A stretch of DNA of 64,000 bases from Aptenodytes patagonicus (Eukaryota > Chordata > Aves > Sphenisciformes > Spheniscidae): assembly GCF_965638725.1 (NCBI RefSeq), contig NC_134975.1:2182179-2246178 (forward strand), in the 5' to 3' direction. The notes under the pieces are model-generated. The model did not search any database. It was given only the letters and a program-made list of their open reading frames with translations, and had not been told where the DNA came from. Below, piece after piece: positions 11,601-24,200 of the stretch (its first letter is position 1; the number at the start of each line of letters is the position of its first letter). The translations under genes were made by a program, and so were the position numbers.

Positions 11601-14600
11601 TTCATACCTGTTGGGAAGGGGAGATGAGCATCCCTTTACAGCTTCCGTACTGCAACCCACCCCGTCCACCACGGGCATATGGAAATCCTTCCTCCGCGCA
11701 TTCATTGTAGGGTGCTCGTGGAGAGACTGAAGAGTCTGTTCCCAGGGGCATTTACCACTGATGCATAGATCTTTGGAGGAAACAACAAAAATAGCTACCT
11801 GACAATACTATGTCCTTGCTATGTCAGTGCATATATTATACGTAGCATTAGAGATATATATCTCACCGATTATGATAGAAAGACAGCACCCTTGGGCTAG
11901 GTGGTGGGAGGAGGCCATCTAGAAAAGCTGCAGGCCTTCATTAAAGGCACGTTTTATCCTCACAGAAATTTTCGCTGTGAATGAGAGCCTTGTACTCTGT
12001 AAATTTTCTCAGGCCAGGAGGGCTGGGTGGAGCCGTAGCTGAGCTCATCGCTGCCACACCTGGGTTAGTCAGAAGAGCCGGGATCTCCGACGCCAGCTCC
12101 CGCGGTGGCTTCAGGAGGGCTGGGGATGGCCAGGGAGGAGGGAGGACGATGGTGTGGGCAAGGAAAGCCAAGGTCTAGATCAGCAGCAGCGTGCAGTCCC
12201 ACTCTTGGGAAAGGATGAAAACCAGCAATAGCCATGGCCTGATGCCCAGCTCAAATGAAATGATTAAGTGGGGGAGATGAAAGACAGGAGTTCAAAGGAA
12301 GGAGTCCGTGCAGCTAATAAAACGTTAGCCTTTCATGGTCCTTTCATGGGGAAAGATTTCTTCACATCAGGAATATCCAGCCCTTAAAGTCTTTTCCATT
12401 AAGCAAAGTCCTAGCCTGTTTATAGATTTGTGGGTCTCTAAGCTCTTAGCCACGTAGAAGAGGAATACTAATTTGGCATATGTCTAATTTCTAATTGCCG
12501 TATGGTTTAGTATTTGACTCAGAAGAGCAAAGCATTAGGAAGAATACTTTGGGATCCACAGAGTTTAAAATAAATAAATGTAAGAAGAACAAATTCCTAG
12601 GAAATGGGGACAGAAGCAATGATGTCCTTTTGGTAGGTGTAGGCATTGTTGCCACAATGCAGGATGATGGTCCCTGCCCAGCAATGTGTATGATGTAATT
12701 GAGCTCTTGCCCAAAGATTCCCTGACCTGGAGCCAGAAGGAATATTTGCCGCCTTATGTCAGATGCAGGCAGAGTATTAAAGTCTGAACCTCTTCTATGA
12801 TGTGACCTTTGGTTGTCAAAGGATTTCTTGTCTGAAGTCATGGAGCACCCAAGGGTCTTTTCTCAGCTGAACAATCCCTGTTGCTGCTTTGCTGCTCCAG
12901 ACTGTGCTAATGTTAGACATTGCTTTTCAAAATTTAAAATTGCTTTCACCATGAACCTGTGACAAGAACAGAAGGAGGACACTCTCTGACCCAGTTAATC
13001 AATAGCAGTATTGCGCTTACAGCTGGGACTGATCTCAAGTCAGCTACCTGGAACTTGGCTATTTTGGCTAAGCTCTTTTCTTTGGGGTTTCTTCTGTAGC
13101 TGATGGAGAAAGATATTTCTCTCGGGAATGTCATTTGTCCCATCCTAAAATGAATTAAGGAAGTCCGGATGGCTGATTTGTAGCAGACCCTGAGGTCTTA
13201 CATGGCCAAACTGACACAGGACAGATTTTTTCCTCTGTTAAACGTTTCTTTTCTGAAGGCACAGAGAACCGTAAAAAAGAAGTCTCAAAGTAGACCGTGG
13301 ATGATGATTTCTCTACCCCAAGGCAGTCGTTTCTGTTGTGATGCTACTTTTGGGCTAGAGGCACTGTTGGTAAAGGTGGCAGAAAATGTCAGACACATGA
13401 TCTCCAAAGAAAGGGAGAGCAGAGGGTTTTTGCCAGAATGCGCGTGTCCTTGTTTTGAATTGCAGCCTGCACCCAGCTCTCTTCTCTCGTTTTTCTGGTT
13501 CCAGATTGACAATTTAAGCTCCTTACTTATTCACGTCCATTAAGCAGTGTATCCCTCGTGGGCATGGTAGCAGGTACTAACGCTTGATAGATGTTTTTCC
13601 AAAGTGCAAAGAGTGGATGAGAGAGGGAACACCTCCTCCTAACAGCCTGAAGAGTTAATGAGCTGAGCTGAAACCCTCGCCCAAGATTTCAGTGACTTTC
13701 CATGGGGTAGAAAGTTCTTGACTTTCAGAAGTGCTAAAACTATCCAATACATTGATATTAAGGGACATTATAATAATTTAAAAAAAAAAATTAAAAAAAA
13801 AGAAAAACACTTAAGCACACACTTAAAATTAATCCTTCTTTTTAGGCAGTTTTTCTCTCCTGACAAGAACCCATATCAGTAAGAAATGTGGGTGTTCAGA
13901 GTGCTCAATAGTCTTGTTAAGATTCAAGTTTCATCCTGGTCTGTATTAAAATGACTACATGGGAGCTGAAACCGTTTGGAAAGCTTAAGCTCTGGACAGA
14001 CTAAGCTTTTGAGAACCTGCTCCCGAACTCGGGTGAATGTCTGACCATCTGAGCCTTTTGCAACATTTAAAAAGTTCATCTGTCCCCACAAAAAAATTGC
14101 GTATGTCTTGCAACGGGTAGAGTGCTGCTGCTGACATTTATACAGCAGCTAAAATGAGGGGAGTCAAGTCATCTTAGTACTTTCTGAGGTCTCATGGTTT
14201 TGGGCTTGCCTTGCGTCTTTTAACTCATCCAGGAAGAAGATAGAGTGAAGAAAAACTGGACAGGTTTCTTTCTGTGCTTATGTTGCTTACCTGATCTTGA
14301 GGTCTTCAACAGCATCCTGCATAGCCTTCAGCTCTGAGCTGAGCCGCAGCCTATCCCCTCCTAGAGCCTCGAGTTGTCTCCTCATGTTGCTGATGTATGC
14401 GTCAAACATAGGTTCGAGGTTATTTTTCACAATTTTTTGGTCTTTCAAGAGGCTCCATTTGGTGTCCAGTACTTTATTTTGTTGCTCCAGGAACCGCACC
14501 TGAAACCCATCAGAACAATTTAAATCATTTGGGTTCATCAACTCAAAACCTGCCTCACTTTTCATGAGATGGGGGTTTTAATATGAGAGGTTTTTTGGTT

Positions 14601-15306
14601 TCGTTTTATGTAATTTAAAGTGGGCTTTAGATGGGCATGTCATCAGAAGATCATTGGTGGGAAGATCTGGAAACCAGGAGCAATATTCAACTGCAAAAAA
14701 ACCTGGACAAATAATTTGCACCATATCCAGACTGTCTATAGAGCTCTGACAAAATGAGCTGTATAGACAGTCTGGATATGGAGGTAACAAGCTGAACAAA
14801 ATCCTTAACTCTGTGCATTAAGGACTTAGAAGTAAATTTGTGATGTTGAGAGCAATCCTGATCCTACTCTACAGGCAATGACAAACTTGCCAGGCTGGAT
14901 GAAATGGAACGTGTCTTACCTTGTCGATGAAGGAGGCAAATTTGTTGTTGAGGGATTTGATCTGGTCCTTCTCCTCCTGCCGCAGTCTCTGCATGTTGGG
15001 GTCAATCTCCAAGTTAAGAGGTACCAAGAGGTGTTGGTTGACTGTGACCTCTTGAATACCTCCAGGGCCACATCCTCCTCCGAACCCAAACCCAGCTTCA
15101 CCAACTCTGTATGCCAACCCACCATGACCTGACCCATAACTGTATCCTGGTCTAGCAGAACAGTACCCTCCACTCATGAAAATCCTCTTGCTTGCCCCTA
15201 GATTGTGAAGGCTCCTGCTGCCAAAACCACCGCTGATCCGTCCCATGCCTCCACCACTGCTGCGAGACATGGACATGGAGCTGAAGGTGCTTCGGTTAAC
15301 AGGCAT
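8627..15306 (-). CDS. KRT75: Type II keratin, KRT75-like
   Basis: Exons: 14920-15306, 14291-14499, 11547-11607, 10785-10880, 10429-10593, 9928-10053, 9573-9793, 9260-9294, 8627-8832, giving 501 aa from the first usable ATG. All junctions have GT/AG and the frame is kept. The type II rod is complete. KRT75-specific points: exon 2 ends EDLKIR (human EDFKVR, where most paralogues end FKNK), exon 6 has [12 protein letters not shown] and SEIDSVKKQ, and the tail begins VNISVVSS with [11 protein letters not shown], ending SKKSYRS. In mammals KRT75 serves the hair companion layer, and in chicken a KRT75 splice mutation causes frizzle feathers, so a feather role is expected. The odd point is the start: homology to the KRT75 head continues upstream of this ATG, but the ancestral ATG appears lost and an in-frame TGA lies at 15379-15381, so the head may be about 28 aa shorter than usual. 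Intron 2 is unusually long (2.7 kb). Confidence 0.9.
11608..14290 (-). other. Long intron 2 of the KRT75-like gene
   Basis: At 2.7 kb this is the longest intron in the window. It contains A-rich tracts near 13770-13805. No exon, RNA gene or classified repeat was recognised, and the open frames in it are short and lack motifs. Confidence 0.6.
14721..14781. repeat. Near-perfect 61 bp inverted repeat (hairpin)
   Basis: The left arm, 14721-14746, starts CCATATCCAGACTGTCTATA. The right arm, 14756-14781, is its reverse complement with one mismatch in 26 bases, and the spacer is 9 bases. It lies in intron 1 of the KRT75-like gene (14500-14919) and would form a stable stem in the pre-mRNA or in extruded DNA. 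The arms show no terminal repeat extension or target duplication that I can see, so a template-switch inverted duplication is as likely as a small transposon. Confidence 0.9.
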
Positions 15307-15396
15307 AGCGGCAGAAGCAGTACTGAAACTCTTAGTGAGTCCTCCTGACCTAATGCCAACTGACTTCTGTGCAATCGTTCACTGGTGGCGAGAGCA
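15307..15396 (-). other. Decayed N-terminal coding segment upstream of the KRT75-like ATG
   Basis: In the frame of the 15306 ATG, the preceding codons read SFSTASAA, which aligns with human KRT75 GFSTTSAI. Further up, CSRHQ-stop-TI stands where MSRQSSITF is expected. The codon in the start position is TGC (15394-15396) instead of ATG, followed by TGA at 15379-15381. The segment looks like former coding sequence that can no longer be translated from an ATG in this frame. Confidence 0.6.
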
Positions 15397-15462
15397 GATA
15401 ATGAGGTGAGGTGGCAGATGAGTAGAAATCTTTGGGAGTTTGGATCAGGAGTCCCCTCTGCC

Positions 15463-15468
15463 TTTTAT
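15463..15468 (-). promoter_or_regulatory. TATA-like box of the KRT75-like gene
   Basis: The minus strand reads GGATAAAAGG, a TATA variant also used by the KRT4-like gene. It is about 157 bases upstream of the 15306 ATG, farther than in its neighbours, which fits a former start codon near 15396. Confidence 0.6.
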
Positions 15469-15474
15469 CCTTTT

Positions 15475-17154
15475 GGAGAGCTGGGCTTGTCCGCAGAGGG
15501 CCTCAGCTCAGTTGACTGAGCTAATCGGTTTGGTATGCTGGCACGTGGCCACCTTTCCCAACCCGTTAATCACCAGACTCGCTAATGCAATGGGCTGGCA
15601 ACCTTTGGCTCATAAAACTAACCAAACTTTCTAACCTGCATTTTTCAAAGCGGGGATTACTTGGGGGGGGGGGTGTGGAATTACGTCCAGAAGTTCCCTT
15701 TGGGCTTGCTTTTAACTTGGTTAATGGTGTCAGTGCCCATTTAGTTTAAAGCTGGTGGGACTGCAGTTCCCACAAGAGGGAATCTAGAGATGTTGAAAAT
15801 GCCAGTTTGACGTGCTTTGCTAAAGAAAAAACTGACTTTGCTCCCCGATTACCATCCGTCTTGGGGTAGGAGCAACCTGTTCTGATCTAGGCAAGAAGTT
15901 AGATGTCTTGGTCTGCACTCCTCATCTTTGCAGGCAACATTTCATCTGCACAGAGGTATTTCTGCTAAAGATGATAATTTGGGAGGCACCTGTGCCTTTC
16001 TGTTGGCTACAAAGGGACCCTGGATGCTTTGCTTAGTCGAAATGCTGAATGATGAGATAGCTAAAAGTACATGATCCCCCAGAGATAAAACAACCTGACT
16101 TGTAAAAGTCCAGGTCATCAGATGGCTGTTTGATGCTGGACAGTGTTTAAATAACAAACCAAATACCAGTTCTGCTGGTGTCAGTGGAAATACGGCCCAG
16201 AGATGCCAGAAAAAGATGGGCAGGTGTTGAAGAGGACAAGCCATTTCCTTTTCAGCAGTGTGTTATTGTGCTTAGATCTAGAGGATTAATGAAAAGCTGG
16301 GGTTTATTATATCGCCTTCTCTTTAGGCTAGGAGTCAGCGTGTACTTAATGTGCGTCATGTTTACCTCTAGTGCTTTAGTCACTTGGCAGGATTGTGTTA
16401 GAGGCTGAACCAGCACAATCTGCTGTGGTAATCTCAGCACTTTTTTTTTTTTTCTTAATATGAGCTTTGGTGCTTTTGTAGATTGTCTCTCGTTACTGCT
16501 GTTCAGGAGATCAGAGAAGGGGAACTAAACCTTCCTTACCCTCAGGGTCTTTAACTATCTCACAGCTGATGTCTGGGGACATTATTCTTCCTAAAGAGGG
16601 TGAGTTTGGGGGTTTAATGGGTCTTTTCCATTTCTAATTATGATAATGGCAGTGACGGCATTTTATTAGCCCCTGCAGCTAGTGCATGTACAGAACAGCA
16701 TGAGCTGAAGTACTTGCTTTCTTGGGAAAAACCAGATTTATATCCCTACATGACTCATCACATAAAACCTTGAAAGATTACAGGGGTTTTGGGCGCGATC
16801 AAGGTGGCATGAAAATGCTGAGATGCTGTAACGTAGAAATTAAGATAGAAGGACATTTTCTCTAGTGCCTACTAGGAAGAATAGATGTTTTCCTGTCCTG
16901 TGGAAGATACTGATGCTAAAAAACTTTGCTTACACAAATGGGAATGAAACATCCAACTGCTCTGTTCCTGTTGGATATAAGAGGCATCCATGGAGTAGCA
17001 GTGAGTGCAGAGGAAAGAAAGGTCTCAACTCTTGTGTGTATGACTTTTGTTTACCTTCAGCTCTACTCTGCTATGTCGACCACTCTTTTCCCCAAGGTCC
17101 TATAAAGTAATTGGAATTAAAAGGAGGATGCGACAGAATTAATTCCACATGCCT
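15475..17154. other. Intergenic between KRT75-like and first KRT5/6-like gene
   Basis: About 1.7 kb, including the KRT75-like promoter region at its left end. A G run lies at about 15662 and a T tract at about 16441. No exon or identifiable repeat was seen. Confidence 0.6.
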
Positions 17155-17160
17155 TTTATT
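17155..17160 (-). terminator. Polyadenylation signal AATAAA of the first KRT5/6-like gene
   Basis: Plus-strand TTTATTAGACAAACAC, about 180 bases beyond the stop at 17343. The same string recurs at the end of the neighbouring paralogue (24766), showing a duplicated 3' UTR. Confidence 0.8.
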
Positions 17161-17342
17161 AGACAAACACTGGGAAATGAGGATTTCAGAGAGTCAAAGA
17201 ACAAACAAGAGCATGGCATGTTTTATATAAATAAGGACAGACAGCTTTGACTTCCAAATCTTTTGCAAGTAACAGGGTAAGGATTGCACACAATACGAGA
17301 GGAAACTTGGCGCACACTATCTAACAGTGCTGATGTCTGACT

Positions 17343-20300
17343 TTAATAGCATCTCTTGGTTGAAGAGGTGGTGGAGACGTACTTCATGCTGGAATTGCTT
17401 CCACCGACCACGCATGACCCAACTGTGCCTTGTCCGCTTCCAGAGCTGAAGCCCATTCCTCCAGCACAGACCCCACCTCCAACACCACTGCTGCCTCCGA
17501 AGCTAAGACAGTTTCCACTTCCATATCCCGTTCCTACAGCGGTTCTGGTCACAGCTGCAAGAGGAAAACACCCTCTTTAGAGGCATCCACAAACGGTGGG
17601 CTCTGAGTGGCAGGGAGACAAATGTAAAAGTTGCCAAACTATCTTTAAAAGTTACTTACAGATATTCACTGCGCCGGCACCTTCTCCAGAGAGCCTGTTA
17701 GGGAGCAAAATGAGCCAGTAAGAATTCAAGGGGAACCCATGAACTGGTTGAAAAGGCAGGAGAATTTCCTTGGAATATTTTTGGCGGAAGTTGGTGAGTT
17801 TGCGTGAAAGGCTACCATCTTCCCAAATAGCTCATCTTCATGGGCAATTGCTTGCTTTTAAACAGGTTTCAGGTCTTCTGAATGTGGGAAGTCTAAACCT
17901 GACAAGGGTCTGCGACTCCATTGCACTTCTGGAAATTGGGATATAAAATTGCACCCACCTGCACTCCTCGCCCTCCAGCAGCTTCCTGTAGGTCGCGATC
18001 TCGATGTCCAGGGCCAGCTTGACGTTCATGAGCTCCTGGTACTCACGGAGCTGCCGGGCCAGGTCGGCCTTAGCCTTCTGCAGGGCTGTCTCTAGCTCGG
18101 CCAGTTTTGCCCTGGCATCCTTGACGGCCATCTCTCCACGCTGCTCGGCATCTGCAATGGCCGTCTGCAAGCTGGCGCACTATGGAGGAAAAATAGTGGT
18201 TGCTTTCCTTATCTAGAGCATAGACCAGTTCTTTGTACCCTGAGGTCATGATGCAGAAGACTTCGGGTTAACATCTATAGGTGTGATTTTAATGATCACT
18301 GAATTGATCCATGTTCTGAGCCAGGTCACAACCTGGATTTAATCTAACTCCGCACCTCTTAACATCTCCTTAGGTTTACTAATATTGCATTAAGTTACTC
18401 TTAGTGATGTTACTGCACTGAGATAAATGCTCTCATATTCATTCCTGATCCACCAGAACTCGCTGAGATGCATTTGTTTTTATTCCCTGGGTCTGGCTGG
18501 ACAATCAAGAGGTTAGACCACAGCAGGAGTTAAGTCTTATGCATTTACGCTGCCCTTTACCTGTTTCTTCACGCTGTCGATTTCAGACCGCAGCCGTTGG
18601 ACGTGGCGGTTGAGCTCTGAGATCTCCTGCTTGGTGTTACGGAGGTCATCCCCATGCCTGCCTGCCGTAGCCTGCAGCTCTTCATACTGTCACAGAGAGA
18701 GGAACAACCAGTCAAGGTAAAATATATTGGTTTTAGTGCCAAGCAGAATGTGGGTATGTGGGTGTTTGCACTCAGAAGTATGCATATGTTCTCAATCCCA
18801 AATTAGCACTTCCAAACTTTATAGGATTATTTAATCTGAAGATGTCCTGTGTTATAAAAATCACAGTGGGACCCACCTCCCCGTGGGGATCTGGGGGAGG
18901 GAGTATGGTTTTCCCACTGCAGAAGCTTTCCTAGGCGCTCACCCTGGACTGGTACCAAGACTCAGCCTCTGCCCGGCTCCTGTTGGCAATGTCCTCGTAC
19001 TGCGCTTTGACCTCTGCAATGATGCTGTCCATGTCCAGGCTGCGGTTGTTGTCCATGGTCAGGATGACAGAGGTGTCAGAGATCTGGGTCTGCATCTGAG
19101 ACAGTTCCTGCAAAAGCAGCGGGTATTTCAGTGAGTCGCGGGTGTGAGACATGAACGTTGCTCAGAGGGAGGAAACCCCCAAAGTTATAGGGTAGACCTG
19201 GGCGGACGAAGTGATTTTTCCAAGACAGTTTCAGGCAGGGTTAAGACAGCAGGTGAAATGGAAAAAGGATTGAATTATTTAGTGGAACAGAGTGGAAAAT
19301 AATCAGTCCTGAGCCTCTGAAGTGGGAAAGGAAGGCAAGGACATTGGAAACTGGGAGAAGGACGTAAATGCTGGTGCTTACGGCTTCATAGAGGGCTCTG
19401 AGGAAATCTATCTCCTCCATAAGGGAGTCCAGCCTGGCTTGCAGCTCTGTCTTGTTCATGAAGGCAGCGTCCACCTCCTAGAAGAGGAAACACATCACAA
19501 AAATGAAGTGATTTTCAGAGCAGAAGAAAAGCTGGAGAACGTGTTTCTTGCTATGCTCGTGCAGGGCACAGTGTGCGTGCACCCACCTTCTTCAGGATCA
19601 CAAATTCATTCTCAACAGCTGTGTGCCTGTTGATCTCCTCTTCATATCTGTGGGATGGAAATTGAGGGTTGGTCTAGGCTTGTACAAAAGTTATTTCATA
19701 TTTTCAGGACCAGCCTCTTGGGGTTTTTGTATGTATAGTTTTGTACCTTGGTCTTTTAGACCTATAATTTTCTGCCTGTGACTTTCAGCCATGGGGAAGT
19801 GAGGCTGAATATGTCTCATATTAAACTTAACCTGGGCCTTACTCAGAAGTTTATATCAGCAAAAAGGCCTTCTTTCCTTGTTTGATTGCACAGATGCAAC
19901 AGAGAGCTGGCATCTGTTGCAGCCCACCCTGCTCTCCAGGCAGACCACAAATGGATAGACTTACTTGTTCTTGAAGTCCTCAGCAAGGCTTTGCACCTTG
20001 TTCAGCTCCCCTCCCAAGTTCTCCTTGTCTGTCAGCAAGCTGTTCAGCTGTCTCCTGAGGTTGTTGATGTAGGTCTCGAAGAGGGGCTCAATGTTGTTTC
20101 TGACTGTTTTGTTCCCCTGTTCTTGCAGAAGGGCCCACTTGGTCTCCAGGACCTTGTTTTGTTGTTCAAGGAATCGGACCTGGATAGAGAAAGGAGATGT
20201 TTCAGAAACAGTGGTTTTAGGATGGTTTTCCTAAGAGAGGCAAGGTACAATTCTGCAAGGATCCACTTGCTGAAAGGTGGGAGCTCTCAGCCCTTGGGGA

Positions 20301-21104
20301 ACAGCTGACAATTTATACAAGCAAGCAAACATTGCACATCTGATGTTAACATTCGTGCTCTCTTTGCAAACTCTGCTTCCTTACATCCTATATTACCATT
20401 TTCCCCCTGTTGGCTGGTCTCATCTCAGCATTAATGCAAGGGATGAATGGTATCAAAGCTGGAACCCCTCATGTTTTGTTCCCAGGCTGCTGATGTTAGA
20501 AATGGCAGTACAAGGGCAGCAAAATTGCTGATAAAGGTATAACTTGCTTTTCTTTGTGCTTCCCCACTGAAGAGTCAACACAGCATAACCAAGAAATCTT
20601 ATGTCTCACCTTGTCGATGAAGGAGGCAAACTTATTGTTGAGAGTTTGAATCTGATCCTTCTCATCCTTACGGATACTCTGGATGTTGGGATCAATCTCC
20701 AGGTTGAGAGGTTTCAGAAGGCTCTGGTTGACTGAGACTTCATGGATGCCCCCAGCTGGGACAGCAGGGAATCCGAGGCCACCCATGCCACCACCAAACC
20801 CGAAGGCACCACCAACTGCACCACCAAAACCACAGGGTATCCCAGTGCCAGCACCAAAACCTGCAGGTCCGTAGAAGCCACCACCTCTTCCAGCTACGGA
20901 GATCCTCTTGCATCCACCAAGACTGTAGAGACTCCTGCTTCCAAAACCTCCAGCAAATCTTCCATACCCAGCGGCGGTACTGCAGCTTCCACCTTGGGAC
21001 GCAGAACGTAAGCAGAAGCTGGTGCTGCTGGCATTTGGGATGAAGGCAGAAGAAGCACTGAAGCCAGTTTTGCTCTGGCTCCTTGCAGCACACTGGCGAG
21101 ACAT
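17343..21104 (-). CDS. Type II keratin, KRT5/KRT6-like (paralogue 1)
   Basis: Exons: 20610-21104, 19965-20179, 19587-19647, 19382-19477, 18943-19107, 18561-18686, 17959-18179, 17660-17694, 17343-17554, encoding 541 aa. The start is the MSRQ typical of this subfamily, 106-112 bases from a perfect TATAAAA. Residues 1-165 form the Gly/Ser-rich head ending [18 protein letters not shown] and [11 protein letters not shown]. The complete rod follows, with [10 protein letters not shown] in exon 2, and the tail is V(T)[11 protein letters not shown]...STKRCY. Both ends are fairly rich in Cys (five in the head, four in the tail), including CY as the last residues. It is closest to the gene at 25075-29564, from which it differs mainly in head and tail. 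Such keratins usually act in basal or activated epithelium; which of KRT5 or KRT6 it corresponds to cannot be settled from sequence alone. Confidence 0.93.
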
Positions 21105-21209
21105 GGCAGCTGATGTGAGCAGGGTGAGAGCAGTCGAAAGAATAAAGCAGCGAGGAAGTGGATGAAGGCAGGAAGGTGAAGTTGTGCTCCCCCAAGCTGG
21201 GACTGGCCC

Positions 21210-21216
21210 TTTTATA
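21210..21216 (-). promoter_or_regulatory. TATA box (TATAAAA) of the first KRT5/6-like gene
   Basis: Perfect TATAAAA on the minus strand, about 110 bases upstream of the ATG at 21104. This predicts a transcript start near 21180 and a 5' UTR of about 75 bases. Confidence 0.8.
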
Positions 21217-21258
21217 CCCTTACTAGCTGGGGATGGGTCTGGCATGGTGCTTATCCTG

Positions 21259-21290
21259 CTGATTAACTGGGCTCGGCACACCCAGCAGCA
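21259..21290 (-). promoter_or_regulatory. Conserved proximal promoter block shared by the KRT5/6-like pair
   Basis: The plus strand reads CTGATTAACTGGGCTCGGCA and continues to CCCAGCAGCA. The gene at 25075-29564 has CTGATTAATTAGGCTTGGCA followed by TCCAACAGCA at almost the same distance (about 43 bases) from its TATA box. Conservation at fixed spacing between paralogues suggests a binding site, possibly homeodomain-like (TTAATCAG core); this is inference. Confidence 0.55.
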
Positions 21291-24200
21291 AAGCAGACGG
21301 TGAGTTCAGCATGAGCACAAGCACCTATGAAGCACTCACAAAGTGCAGGATTTGCATTTTTTTTTGTGACAGTCATGATCTGGCTGTCGAAATATCTGAG
21401 AAAACACTAAATACTGCCTGCTCAACTCTTGTTTGCAGCTATCCCTTTCCCACTCCCTCCTTTCACCTCTGCAGTAGATGGTTCCCCAATGTTGGGCAAG
21501 CACTCGCTCATCTCTATTTCATGGATGAATCAATCCCTCTGTTGCGTAAAGGTGCATTATTTCACGGTGCAGTGGTCCGAGGTCTGAGAAATCTGTTATT
21601 GCGGGTCTGTGTTTTCCTGCTGCTGTGGTTTTGAATAAAGCCCAGCAGGGCATCAGCACCTCAGGCCCTGACTTGTCAGAAATTCTGGACTCCTGTTCTC
21701 ATGCCCAAACAAGAGTCATTTAAACCAGAACTGATACAGAAAGGAGAAAGGGGTGATGGAGGGAAAACCAGGATGGTGATGGGGCATTAGTGAAAGTCTT
21801 GGACCATCACCTATCAAAAACCAACTTGGGAGTGGGAGGGACATGTAAGGTAGTTTTATGAATGGTATTTTCAAACCTTTTCTTTCTGTGAAAAGTGTCC
21901 ACGTTTCATCCTGATTCAGAATGACAACAAATGATGAAATATCAGAGTATGACCTGGGGGGGAGTTACCGTTGGCTGTGATGACACAAAACCTGAGTCGG
22001 CGATTTCTCAGGACTTCACCTTCACAGATTTTTGGGCTGTTTCCTGACTCATGAGGTGACCTTGCCTCTACATGGTGTGAAGCCTGTTCCCAGGCTGCCC
22101 TCCCCACATTTGTTGTCTTCCTCCTCTGATATCTCTTACTCACAAGGAAATTCAGTGCTTGGGATCCGGGCTTACGACATTGTTCACAGACAACTCCCTT
22201 TACTGTTATTCTGCATAGCACCCAGGAAAAGTCAAATAGTGCATTTCTCTAGTGAAAGACACATGGTGTCTTGACTCGCCCTGTGCATGCTGTGCGGTAG
22301 CACTGTACGCACGGGCACTTATCCTAGAGCACGCAAGATGCTCAAAAGCCACTCCTAGTGTCTTGTCTGGATGCGCAGGGATGGACATGCTTCTCTTGGA
22401 CCCTGCAGCCCTTTGGGTTTGCCAAGGTATGTCCCTCTTGTGGATGCCCATGCCCAAGCTGAACACCTACTCATCAGAGGAGGTAGCAGCCCACCTGCAG
22501 AGCGTTGCTGGGAAGTCGTAGCTTTCCCCAGCCATTAAAAAGACACGTGCAGGCCCCAGGGTATGGAGCAGGTGTTTGCAGATGCATCTTTCAAGTGCGC
22601 GCTTGTGCTTGCCATTTCACACGTGGAGGCTGGGCATTCAAGTGAGCTTGACCAGAAGGTCCCAGGAAGGTAATTTGCAGATGCCTGTCATCTCTTTTTG
22701 CCTTTCAGCCATGCTTCCCCCCCGCCTTCTTCCTTCTATTTTCCTCTCTATTCTTCTAATGTTTCCATTACACACCCTGGAATGAAGCTAAAATAACTGT
22801 TCTGGGAGTGTTTCAGCTACTGTGCGTTACAACAAGCAGCAGTTTTTAAGAGAGAGGAGCTTCTGTGACTAAGCTACCGACTGTCTGTCCTAAAGAACTC
22901 TGTAAAAGCATTATGGGTAGCAATTAGCAATTGGTTCCCTCCACACATTGCAAATTCAAGCCCCTGAGTGCAAGCACCATTCATTTCATTATGACTAAGG
23001 TTTTAATCTGGGCTGTGCTAGAATTAACGAGGGCTGTCCTCTCCCCTGAAATATAAGCCCCAGGTCATCGCTACATCTGTTTAATTTGTCCAGCAGGACT
23101 GGATGCAGAAGGTTATGTACATGGTGACCAGAGCCCTGCTCTGGAGCAAGGGCAGCTGTACATTGGTCATGTATCCAGAGATGCGAACCTTTGCCAGGGT
23201 GTTTTTTTTTTATCTTGCTTAAAAAGGGATGCCCTGGGAGAACAAATATTCTGGCCCCAACCTTTCCCATGATAGATGAAGGGCTTCGTAATCTCTGTGT
23301 TATGACCCGGGTGTTGATGCAATGGATGGCATCCGTCTGACGTGCCTGTTGGCTATATACATTATATCCTCTTTGGTTAGAGAGTGTGTTTGGGCAGCAA
23401 TGAGGAAGACCATTACTTAAACTGGCCCAGGCTGCTGTTCAGAGTGAGGGTATTGCTCCTTCCCAGGAAGCTGCTGTGAGTATTCAGCAGGGAGAGGTGG
23501 TGGAGCAGGAGTGCAGAGCCGCAGCAGACCCATAACCAAGCCTGCAAGTTTTGGGGAAGGAGATTTCCTGAGGGATAGAGAGGACCATGCAGAGTTCAGA
23601 GCATCCTAGAAAATTACGGGAAACTGCTGGTCTTGAAGGAAAACCCGAATACAGCCTATCATTCAGGCACTGCCAATTCCCCTCTATTTGCCCATCTCTT
23701 CAAGTATTTTCCTAAGAGTACTTCTCTACCCATTACTTGAACTTATTGACATACATGGGGCAAGGGTTGGGACTTTTTTTCTAATCACATCTATTTGTTC
23801 AACTGATCTTCCAGCAATGAGATCTGTCACTCTGTAGCTTTCAGCCAGATGATGCTCTGGCTGAAATTTTAGTTCTCAATTATTTTCTCCCAATTAGTCA
23901 GAACCACATCTAAAATTGCCACACCTCCTCTGTTTTTTCTCCACCTTCTCAAAACAAGATCTTGTCTCCAATGTATTCCAGGAATGTGAAGAAACATTGG
24001 ATCTTGAAGACTTTCGCTTTCCAACAGGTATCCCATTCTTGGATATTTTTTAAAGTTCTTGGATGAGCAACATCTAATTCAACGTAGCATGTGAATGCAT
24101 ATGGACCAGATCCTCCACCTGCTTGTAGTCAAAGGAGAGGGAACATCAGCATCAAGACCCAAGATAAACACCCAAAACAGTGTGGCTAGTGCTCTGAACA

